Assembly (NCBI GenBank): GCA_902761225.1 | Contig: CACWJQ010000017.1 | Span: forward strand, 1-64,000 | Origin: an uncultured Lachnospiraceae bacterium | Lineage (GTDB): Bacteria; Bacillota; Clostridia; Lachnospirales; Lachnospiraceae | Length of the DNA: 64,000 nt | Direction of reading: 5' to 3' | In this document: in pieces, positions 16,233-23,696 of the stretch | Layout: the number at the start of each line of letters is the position of its first letter | How positions within the stretch are numbered: position 1 is the stretch's first letter | Program-made: the position numbers and the translations under genes | Notes under the pieces: model-generated | Seen by the model: the letters and a program-made list of their open reading frames with translations, nothing else | Database searches by the model: none | Told to the model about the DNA's origin: nothing

Positions 16233-17993
16233 ATGTCTATTTCAGATCTGATCAGCCTGCTTTCCGGAATCGCAATGTTCCTTTTTGGAATGACACTAAT
16301 GGGAGACGGATTAAAGGCTACATCCGGCAATAAACTTGAGCCCGTACTTTTTAAACTGACCGGCACTCCCATCAGGGGACTTGCTCTTGGCAGCGGTGTA
16401 ACGACCGTGATACAGTCATCATCCGCAACCTCTGTCATAGTGATGGGATTTGTGAACTCTGGGATGATGAAGCTCAAGCAGGCTATCCCCGTGATACTCG
16501 GAGCCATATTCGGAACCAGCATAACCGGATGGATCATATGTCTCAGCTATATCGAGGGAGCCGGCGGCCTCAGCAGTCTGCTTTCCACCTCAACCATTAC
16601 CGGCGTTGTGGCGATAATAGGTATTTTTCTCAGATTATTCTGTAAGGATAAGGGACGCCGGCACATCGGGGATATCATGATGGGATTTGCCATTCTCATG
16701 TTCGGCATGAGTAAGATGAGCAGTTCTGTAGGAGGGCTGAAGGATCAGGCCTGGTTTGACAATGTTCTTACATCCATGCAGAATCCTATCCTTGGTATCA
16801 TAGTGGGTATTCTCATTGCCGTTCTTCTTCAGTCGGCATCTGCCGCAGTCGGTATCGTACAGGCACTTTCCGTTACCGGCGCCATTGTATTCGACAATGC
16901 ATTCCCTCTTCTTATGGGTATCTCCATCGGTGCAGCACTTCCGGTTATGATCGCATCACTTGGTACCAGCACCGGCGGAAAGCGGACGGCGCTCAGTTAT
17001 CTTGTATCATGTATCCTTGGTGTCATGACATGCGCCTCGATATATTATATTGCCGATGCAATATTCTCATTCCCTTTAAACGGAACGGTCATGAACCCCG
17101 TACTGATAGCGATCGTGAACACGGTTCTTAGAATGTGCATGATCATTATCCTGTTTCCCTTCATAGATATACTGGAAGCACTGGTATGCCTCATAATCTC
17201 TGACAAGAGTGTCAAGACCAGGGATGAGGTAGTACTTGATGACCGCTTTATCAGACATCCCACTCTTGCTATCGAACAGAGCCGTCTTGCCATTAACCGT
17301 ATGGCGGACGAAGCTGCACAGGCTGTGCTGGATTCCATTCATCTTGTCGGAAGGTACAGTGACGCAGAGTTCGACAAGGTGTCCGAACTGGAGGATCTCG
17401 GTGATCATTATGAGGATCAGCTCGGGTCATTTCTCATGAAGCTGAACGGACAGGACCTTACGGAAAGACAGGAGAGGGAGTCCACCATATATCTTCATAC
17501 GCTGTCCGATCTTGAGAGACTTTCCGACCATGCGAAGAATATCGCATCAAGCGCCAAGGAGATCCATGACAAGCAGGTGTCCTTCTCTGAGGAAGCACAT
17601 CATGAAATGTCTGTCATAACCTCTGCCGTAAGAGAAATACTGGATATCACCATGAAGGCTTTTTCCGGTGAGGATCTGCAGCTTGCCATGAAGGTTGAAC
17701 CTCTTGAGGAGGTTATCGATGATATCACTGACGAGATGAAGCTCAGGCATACGGAGCGTCTCCAGCAGGGAATATGCAGTATCAACCAGGGATTCATCTT
17801 TAACGATCTGCTGACGGACTATGAGAGGATCTCGGACCATTGTTCCAACATTGCCGTAGCACTCATCGAGATCTATTCAGGTTCCTTCGCAACCCATGAA
17901 TATCTCGGACAGGTAAAAGAAGAACATAATGCCAATTACGATAGATGTTACAATGAATATAAGGCAAGGTTTGCACTTCATGGAGGAACGTGA
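16233..17993 (+). CDS. Na/Pi cotransporter family protein with PhoU-like domain
   Basis: A 586-residue phosphate transporter of the PNaS/NptA-YjbB group. Residues 1-330 carry two related transport repeats with the glutamine-serine signatures VTTVIQSSSATSV (about 65-77) and VLLQSASAAVG (second repeat, about 200), and eight or so membrane helices. Residues about 345-580 form a PhoU-like helical bundle (LHTLSDLERLSDHAKNIA and DYERISDHCSNIAVAL are PhoU-type metal-binding motifs). It imports phosphate with sodium and the PhoU part likely signals to the two-component system that follows. ATG 16233 is six bases after GGAGGA; the further upstream ATG at 16176 lies inside the Pho box. Confidence 0.92.
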   Translation: MSISDLISLLSGIAMFLFGMTLMGDGLKATSGNKLEPVLFKLTGTPIRGLALGSGVTTVIQSSSATSVIVMGFVNSGMMKLKQAIPVILGAIFGTSITGWIICLSYIEGAGGLSSLLSTSTITGVVAIIGIFLRLFCKDKGRRHIGDIMMGFAILMFGMSKMSSSVGGLKDQAWFDNVLTSMQNPILGIIVGILIAVLLQSASAAVGIVQALSVTGAIVFDNAFPLLMGISIGAALPVMIASLGTSTGGKRTALSYLVSCILGVMTCASIYYIADAIFSFPLNGTVMNPVLIAIVNTVLRMCMIIILFPFIDILEALVCLIISDKSVKTRDEVVLDDRFIRHPTLAIEQSRLAINRMADEAAQAVLDSIHLVGRYSDAEFDKVSELEDLGDHYEDQLGSFLMKLNGQDLTERQERESTIYLHTLSDLERLSDHAKNIASSAKEIHDKQVSFSEEAHHEMSVITSAVREILDITMKAFSGEDLQLAMKVEPLEEVIDDITDEMKLRHTERLQQGICSINQGFIFNDLLTDYERISDHCSNIAVALIEIYSGSFATHEYLGQVKEEHNANYDRCYNEYKARFALHGGT

Positions 17994-18002
17994 GGACAAA
18001 GG

Positions 18003-18680
18003 ATGATATATATTCTGGAAGATGATGAAAGTATAAGAAAGCTTGTCATTTATGCATTGGAGACACAGGGCTTTGAGGCTGCGGGCTTTGAGAATGCCGA
18101 GAGATTCTGGACAGCATATCATGAGAAAAAGCCCGAACTCGTCCTTCTTGATATCATGCTGCCGGGTGAAGACGGTCTTTCTGTACTGAAGGGTATAAGG
18201 AAGGATGACCGAAGGATACCTGTTATAATGCTTACAGCCAAGAGCACGGAATATGACAAGGTCACCGGTCTTGACCAGGGGGCTGATGATTATGTGTCCA
18301 AGCCCTTTGGCATAATGGAACTCATATCAAGGATAAAAGCTGTCCTGCGCAGGTCGGCACAGGATCAGTCAGCCGGGGCCGGAGAATATGAGTGCGGAAG
18401 CCTGAAGGTGCTGTGGGATAAGCGCGAAGTGTATGTGAAGGGTGAACTCATACCGCTGACGTACAAGGAATATGAACTGCTCCGCCTGTTTATCGAAAAA
18501 AGCGGGCATGTACTTGGCAGAGAGACTCTTTTGCAAAAAGTATGGGGCATAGATTCTGAAAGTGAGAGCAGGACACTGGATGTTCACATAAGGACTCTTC
18601 GTTCAAAGCTGAAGGATGCGTGTGAAATGATCCAGACTGTACGCGGTGTCGGATATAAATTCATCGGAGAAAGCAAATGA
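18003..18680 (+). CDS. OmpR-family response regulator, PhoP-like
   Basis: A 225-residue regulator with an N-terminal receiver (acidic pocket ILEDDES, phospho-acceptor Asp50 in LLDIMLPG, Thr in MLTAKS and Lys in VSKPFG) and a C-terminal OmpR/PhoB winged helix ending RTLRSKLKD...VRGVGYKF. When phosphorylated by its kinase partner it should bind direct-repeat DNA, consistent with the Pho-box array 1.8 kb upstream. It begins nine bases after the transporter and overlaps the kinase gene by ATGA, so the three form one operon. Confidence 0.93.
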   Translation: MIYILEDDESIRKLVIYALETQGFEAAGFENAERFWTAYHEKKPELVLLDIMLPGEDGLSVLKGIRKDDRRIPVIMLTAKSTEYDKVTGLDQGADDYVSKPFGIMELISRIKAVLRRSAQDQSAGAGEYECGSLKVLWDKREVYVKGELIPLTYKEYELLRLFIEKSGHVLGRETLLQKVWGIDSESESRTLDVHIRTLRSKLKDACEMIQTVRGVGYKFIGESK

Positions 18681-19999
18681 TCAAAACAATATTCAGAAAC
18701 ACAATACTTGTAGGAATACTCGTTCTGGCTATATGCTCATTATTATTTTACGGTCTGCAGTATAAACAGACCATCAATGAGACTTTCGATGAACTGAGTC
18801 TGGAGACATCCTATGCCATTCCCGCCCTGGAACGCAGCGGAGTGGAGTATCTGGGGAGCCTTGGCGATGAAAACCGTGTGACATGGATAGGTCATGACGG
18901 CACCGTACTCTATGACAGTGAATATGAGAATCTTTCAACTGATCAGAGCCGGTATGAAGAGGTGGCTGATGCACTTAAGGACGGTGTCGGTGAATCCATG
19001 AGAAAATCTGACAGCAGCGGTGTGCAGACCATCTATTATGCACGGATGCTTGAGGACGGAACCGTACTTCGCTTAAGCCGTCCCCTGGGAGCTGCATGGT
19101 ATGCACTTGTTGCGGTGAGCCCTGTTTTATGGGTACTTGTGCTGGTGCTCCTGTTATCGGGTATCCTTGCATTCCGGGCAGCAAAGCAGATCGTTACTCC
19201 CATCAATAATCTTGATCTTGATAATCACGCCAACAATCCTTATCCCGAGCTGGCACCTCTGCTTGACAAGATACAGGAACAGAAGATGATGATACAGGAA
19301 GAGTCCTCCTTAAGAGAGGAGATGAGGAGAGAGTTTTCTGCCAATGTGTCTCATGAGCTTAAGACTCCTCTTACATCCATTTCCGGATTTGCCGAGCTCA
19401 TGGCAACGGGCAATGTTTCTCCCGACAAGGTTACGGAGTTTTCCAAGGATATATATAAGGAATCCCAGAGACTTATATCTCTTATCAACGATATCATCAA
19501 GCTTTCCAGACTGGATGAGAATGCGGATCTTCCTCCCAAGGAGGATGTGGATCTTCATGAGCTTGCACTCGGAATAGCGGATGATCTGAAGCCTGCTGCC
19601 GGGAAGAACAATATCTATATCGATGTCACCGGAGACTCTGTTCACATTTCGGGTGTGCGCCAGCTTCTTTATGAAATGGTCTACAATCTCTGCGATAACG
19701 CCATCAAGTACAATTATCCGGGCGGTAAGGTGACCATGGAAACCCTCAGGGATAACAGGAATGTTAAGCTTGTGGTAAGCGATACCGGCATAGGTATTCC
19801 CAAGGAGCACCAGAAGAGGATATTCGAGAGATTCTACAGAGTTGACAGAAGCCATTCCAAGGAGATAGGCGGTACCGGTCTCGGTCTTTCCATCGTAAAG
19901 CACGGTGCGATATATCATGACGCAGATGTCACTGTTGATTCCACTCCCGGAAAGGGAACTACCATAACCATCACTTTCCCCGGTGAAAATGCAGAGTGA
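18677..19999 (+). CDS. Sensor histidine kinase, PhoR-like
   Basis: A 440-residue membrane kinase. An N-terminal helix (residues 7-27), an extracytoplasmic domain to about 138 and a second helix (140-166) precede a short linker and a HisKA domain with SHELKTPLTSISGF (phospho-acceptor His226). The HATPase domain has NLCDNAIKYN (N box), DTGIGIP (G1) and GGTGLGLSIV (G2). Domain order and gene order match PhoR/PnpS kinases, although no PAS domain is seen in the linker. It presumably autophosphorylates in phosphate limitation and phosphorylates the adjacent regulator. Confidence 0.93.
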   Translation: MIKTIFRNTILVGILVLAICSLLFYGLQYKQTINETFDELSLETSYAIPALERSGVEYLGSLGDENRVTWIGHDGTVLYDSEYENLSTDQSRYEEVADALKDGVGESMRKSDSSGVQTIYYARMLEDGTVLRLSRPLGAAWYALVAVSPVLWVLVLVLLLSGILAFRAAKQIVTPINNLDLDNHANNPYPELAPLLDKIQEQKMMIQEESSLREEMRREFSANVSHELKTPLTSISGFAELMATGNVSPDKVTEFSKDIYKESQRLISLINDIIKLSRLDENADLPPKEDVDLHELALGIADDLKPAAGKNNIYIDVTGDSVHISGVRQLLYEMVYNLCDNAIKYNYPGGKVTMETLRDNRNVKLVVSDTGIGIPKEHQKRIFERFYRVDRSHSKEIGGTGLGLSIVKHGAIYHDADVTVDSTPGKGTTITITFPGENAE

Positions 20000-20017
20000 T
20001 CTGTAAAGGAGACTGTC

Positions 20018-20866
20018 ATGAATTATAAAGCGGAGCCTTTGGGAACAGAAAAATACAGGCTGGGAGAGGGGCCCTGCTATGATCCTTCAACCGGCGTGCT
20101 GTCATGGGTCGATATCATGGACGGCAAGCTGTGGCAGATGGGTCCCGGCGGAAAACGCAGCTTTTTTGACCTTGGGCAGCCGATAGGTGCTGCTGTTCCC
20201 GCGTCTGATCCGGGCAGCTTCGTATTGTGCGGTATGGACGGACTCTATCTTTATGACGGTGAGAAGGCAGAGCTTCTGCATGATCTTACCGGATCGTTCA
20301 AGCCTTACCAGAGGTGCAATGATGCCAAGGCAGATCCTGAGGGCAGGCTTTGGTTCGGTTCTTCCGTGAACGATGATCATCCTGCCGAAGGGAATCTGTA
20401 TAAACTGGAGAACGGAAAGATAAGCATCATGCAGGCGGATACCAGGATATCAAACGGTCTTGCATGGAGCTTGGACAGGAAGACCTTCTTTTTCTCCGAT
20501 ACACTTAAGTATGCCATCTTCAGATATGACTATGATGGAGCTTCCGGGCTTATCTCAGGCTGCAGAGAGCTCTTTAAAACAGAAAGTAGCATGCCTGACG
20601 GACTGTGCATAGATACTGAGGATGATCTCTGGATCGCATACTGGGACGGCTGCAGAGTGGAACACAGGAGCGGGCGGACCGGCGAACTGCTGGATATCAT
20701 AGAAGTTCCTGCCGGGCATGTAACTTCGTGCTGTTTTGGCGGAGATGATATGCAGACGCTGTATATAACAACATCAGGGGACGGTCTGGAGGGTGAATAC
20801 GACGGATGTCTGTTCACCTGCAGGTTAAATGTAAAGGGTGTCAGACCTGACAGGGTGAAATTGTGA
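20018..20866 (+). CDS. SMP-30/gluconolactonase/LRE-family protein
   Basis: A 282-residue six-bladed propeller lactonase of the regucalcin/SMP-30 family. Conserved blocks are LGEGPCYDPSTGVLSWVDI (metal-binding Glu), RCNDAKADPEGRLWFGS (Asn and Asp) and ISNGLAWSLDRKTFFFSD followed by DGLCIDTEDDLWIAYWDG. It hydrolyses sugar lactones such as gluconolactone using one divalent ion. No signal peptide, so it is cytoplasmic. It follows the kinase by 18 bases with AAAGGAG before the ATG and may be cotranscribed with the phosphate operon, although its substrate is not obviously phosphate-related. Confidence 0.9.
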   Translation: MNYKAEPLGTEKYRLGEGPCYDPSTGVLSWVDIMDGKLWQMGPGGKRSFFDLGQPIGAAVPASDPGSFVLCGMDGLYLYDGEKAELLHDLTGSFKPYQRCNDAKADPEGRLWFGSSVNDDHPAEGNLYKLENGKISIMQADTRISNGLAWSLDRKTFFFSDTLKYAIFRYDYDGASGLISGCRELFKTESSMPDGLCIDTEDDLWIAYWDGCRVEHRSGRTGELLDIIEVPAGHVTSCCFGGDDMQTLYITTSGDGLEGEYDGCLFTCRLNVKGVRPDRVKL

Positions 20867-20969
20867 AAATTGCATAAATCTTAAAATAGTTTAACTGTTA
20901 TATATGGGAAAATCTCCCACAAGATGGTATACTTAACGGAGCACTTAATTTTCACTGGGAGGCGTAACT

Positions 20970-23129
20970 ATGGCGGAAATGAATTTTGACTGGATAAACT
21001 ATTACAGAGAGTTTGCCACATCTATAGCCAGGTATAAGAATGACAGAAGAGAGCTGGTGGAAAGGCTCAAGAAGACTTATGCCAAAGCTAACATTCCCAT
21101 GCCCATTCTTGAACTCTACAATGAACTGTTCGACCTGGATCCCTTCACGGTATTCGGTCTTTTCAACAGGCTTAAGATGCCGGATGAGCAGAGGATCAAG
21201 ATCATGTCCGGTCTTGCCGTCAATATCGGTGTGGGCGCTGAGATCCCTACCCATTTCGATTCCATTCCCGTTCTCAATGAACTGGATACCACATTCTACA
21301 GATTCAATGACCAGAGAGACATGAACGATATAGATCGTCTCTGGACTCTCTTTGAGCGCGCAATGAATTATGCCGCTGCACCCAATCCCATGAACCGTCA
21401 GGCACTGGGTGAGTATTTTGACATCTGCCTTAAGGTCAAGGGCAACGGTAATATAAAGATCACCAAGGGTCTTTACTGGATCGCGCCTCAGGTCTATCTT
21501 CCCATTGATTATTCCATCATCTGGTATCTCCTTAAGTCGGGCATCATTCCCGCCGAGGAAGCCGCTCAGTTCCCTGAGATCGTTGATGACATCCCTTCGG
21601 GAAGCTATTTTGAGATCCTCGACAGAGTAAATGCCCTGATAAACAGCGGCAGAGTACCTTTCAGAAGCATTCCCGAGCTTGTGTTCAATGCATGGGTAGC
21701 TTCCGAAGATCAGAACAGAATGAGCCGTCTCAGCGAGAAGTATTCAAAGGGTACCGGCCTTCCCGATGATGATGTGCAGACCGTCAAGTACTGGCTGTAT
21801 GCTCCCGGTCAGTTCTCCGAGAGATGGGATACCTTCTACAAGAAGGGCATCATGGCCATCAGATGGGGTGCAACGGGTGACCTCAGACAGTACGATTCAC
21901 AGGAAGAAGTAAGAAAGGCAATGATGGCGAAGATCGATCCCACCAAGCCTTTCAAGTTCTCCTCTTATTCCGCATGGCAGTTCGTAAACGGCATCAAACC
22001 CGGTGATGTTATCTTCGTAAGAAAGGGAGATAACACCATTCTGGGAAGAGGCGTGGTTTCTTCCGACTACATCTTCGATGATTCGCCGGATGATGATTAC
22101 AAGCACTTCAGACTCGTAAACTGGGCTCAGCAGGGATCATGGGAAATCCCTCTTCAGTCAGCTGTAAAGGTGCTCGCTGATATCACTCCTTATACAGACT
22201 ATGTCGACAAGCTCAATTCCCTCTTCGGATATGAGAAGGAAGGTAATGAGGACGGTGCGATGCTGCATTATCCTCCCTTCGGAAAAGAAGATTTCTTGAA
22301 GGATGTCTACATGCAGCCCGAGCAGTATGACAGGCTTGTGAGACTTGTTAAGAACAAGATGAACATCATCATCGAAGGTGCTCCCGGTGTAGGTAAAACA
22401 TTCACCGCAAAGCGTCTTGCGTACTCCATGCTCGGTGAGAAGGATCCGGACAGAGTAGAGATGATCCAGTTCCATCAGAGCTACAATTACGAGGACTTCA
22501 TCGAGGGCTTCAGACCTTCGGAAAAGGGAATGGGCTTTGATATCAAGAGAGGCGCATTCTACAAGTTCTGCCGTAAAGCACAGGAAGATCCCGATAACAA
22601 GTACTTCTTCATCATCGATGAGATCAACCGTGGTAATGTTTCGAGGATCTTCGGTGAGCTCTTCATGCTCATCGAGCCCGATAAGAGAGGAAACGAGCTG
22701 TCCCTCCTTTACTCCGGAGAGAAGTTCAATGTTCCGAGGAATATCTACATCATCGGACTTATGAATACTGCCGACCGAAGCATTGCAATGATCGACTACG
22801 CTCTGAGAAGAAGATTCGTATTCTTCGATATGCAGCCCGGATTCGAATCCGACGGCTTCATCAAATACATGCAGTCCTTCGGAGCTCCCAAGTTCGAGAG
22901 CCTCATCAGATGCGTCAAGGAGCTTAACCAGGCTATTACCGATGATCCCGCTCTCGGAGCAGGCTTCTGTGTCGGACACAGCTACTTCTCCAACCTTAAG
23001 AGCGCTGATGACGAAGTGCTCAGCAACATTGTTGAATACGAGATGGTACCTCTCCTTCAGGAGTACTGGTTCGATTCACCTGAGATGGTTGCCGAATGGA
23101 CAGCTAAGTTGAGGAATTCGATAGCATGA
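20970..23129 (+). CDS. EVE-domain McrB-type GTPase/AAA+ motor
   Basis: A 719-residue protein. Residues 1-255 form an N-terminal helical domain common in McrB homologues (FDWINYYREFATSIARYKND, DPFTVFGLFNRL). Residues about 265-405 look like an EVE/PUA-fold modified-base reader (KYWLYAPGQFSERWDTFY, MAIRWGATGDLRQY, KPGDVIFVRKGDN). Residues about 460-719 are a McrB AAA+ module: Walker A GAPGVGKT near 470, Walker B FFIIDEINRGN near 550, then MNTADRSIAMIDYALRRRF. It should recognise modified DNA and hydrolyse GTP. It overlaps the McrC-like gene by ATGA. The start follows GGGAGG by seven bases. Single full-length ORF with no frameshift. Confidence 0.87.
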   Translation: MAEMNFDWINYYREFATSIARYKNDRRELVERLKKTYAKANIPMPILELYNELFDLDPFTVFGLFNRLKMPDEQRIKIMSGLAVNIGVGAEIPTHFDSIPVLNELDTTFYRFNDQRDMNDIDRLWTLFERAMNYAAAPNPMNRQALGEYFDICLKVKGNGNIKITKGLYWIAPQVYLPIDYSIIWYLLKSGIIPAEEAAQFPEIVDDIPSGSYFEILDRVNALINSGRVPFRSIPELVFNAWVASEDQNRMSRLSEKYSKGTGLPDDDVQTVKYWLYAPGQFSERWDTFYKKGIMAIRWGATGDLRQYDSQEEVRKAMMAKIDPTKPFKFSSYSAWQFVNGIKPGDVIFVRKGDNTILGRGVVSSDYIFDDSPDDDYKHFRLVNWAQQGSWEIPLQSAVKVLADITPYTDYVDKLNSLFGYEKEGNEDGAMLHYPPFGKEDFLKDVYMQPEQYDRLVRLVKNKMNIIIEGAPGVGKTFTAKRLAYSMLGEKDPDRVEMIQFHQSYNYEDFIEGFRPSEKGMGFDIKRGAFYKFCRKAQEDPDNKYFFIIDEINRGNVSRIFGELFMLIEPDKRGNELSLLYSGEKFNVPRNIYIIGLMNTADRSIAMIDYALRRRFVFFDMQPGFESDGFIKYMQSFGAPKFESLIRCVKELNQAITDDPALGAGFCVGHSYFSNLKSADDEVLSNIVEYEMVPLLQEYWFDSPEMVAEWTAKLRNSIA

Positions 23130-23548
23130 CACTTGATGAATGTGCAAAAATACTGGCCGATGGTCTGACTCTTCAGGTCAAGCGCGGACTGGTCAAGGAT
23201 TATGTGCAGGGTACGGACGTTGAGAGCGCCATAAGGGGCAGGATGGACGTATCAGGGTCACTGCGCGACAGGACCATTTACAAGAGACGTATGATCTGTA
23301 TTTTCGAGGAATATACGGAAAACTGTCCTCTTAACAGGATAGTGAAGGCAGGATCCAAGCTCCTTATCACCTGTCCCGATATCTCCGAGGAAAACAGAAA
23401 GCGCCTCCAGGACCTTATGATCTTCTTCTCGACGGTGGATGATATAAGTCTGAGAAGAATGGACTGGAGGATCAATTACGGCAAGAACGGTCCCGCATAC
23501 AGACCAATGGTAGAGGCCTGCAAGGTGGTGGCAAAGGAGCTGCTGTAA
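23126..23548 (+). CDS. Short McrC-like subunit lacking the nuclease domain
   Basis: A 140-residue protein translationally coupled to the McrB gene. Its sequence aligns by eye with roughly residues 40-170 of E. coli McrC (348 aa): LQVKRGLVKDY..., SAIRGRMDVSGSLRD, then EEYTENCPLNRIVKAGSKLL and the helix region up to YRPMVEACKVVAKELL. The C-terminal PD-(D/E)xK nuclease domain and the extreme N-terminal strand are both missing. The stop is followed within 60 bases by a hairpin terminator, so no nuclease was split off downstream. The core kept here is the part that contacts and stimulates McrB. Function without a nuclease is unknown. Confidence 0.8.
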   Translation: MTLDECAKILADGLTLQVKRGLVKDYVQGTDVESAIRGRMDVSGSLRDRTIYKRRMICIFEEYTENCPLNRIVKAGSKLLITCPDISEENRKRLQDLMIFFSTVDDISLRRMDWRINYGKNGPAYRPMVEACKVVAKELL

Positions 23549-23607
23549 GTATCGGGAAATAGTTTAGAGTGTTTTGTATGGTCTGACATAAATATGATCG
23601 ATCATGT

Positions 23608-23640
23608 ACGGATAGGGTAACACCTATCCGTGCTGTTTTG
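23608..23640 (+). terminator. Hairpin terminator after the McrBC-like pair
   Basis: ACGGATAGG / CCTATCCGT form a perfect nine-base stem with a six-base loop (23608-23631), followed by a short T-rich run (23634-23639). Ends the McrB/McrC-like operon before the cellulase gene. Confidence 0.7.
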
Positions 23641-23696
23641 TAACAATACTTATCATGGCGATATGCCGGGAATATCATCAGAATTTGGAGATTCAC

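Noticed and set aside
20881..20933. TTAAC-like repeats upstream of the McrB gene resembling Pho boxes
   Set aside because: Only two loose matches (20881 and 20891) at a 10-base distance instead of 11, so not called as a Pho box.
22158..22979. A 273-codon minus-strand frame opposite the McrB gene
   Set aside because: Entirely inside the McrB AAA+ coding region and its peptide shows no domain.
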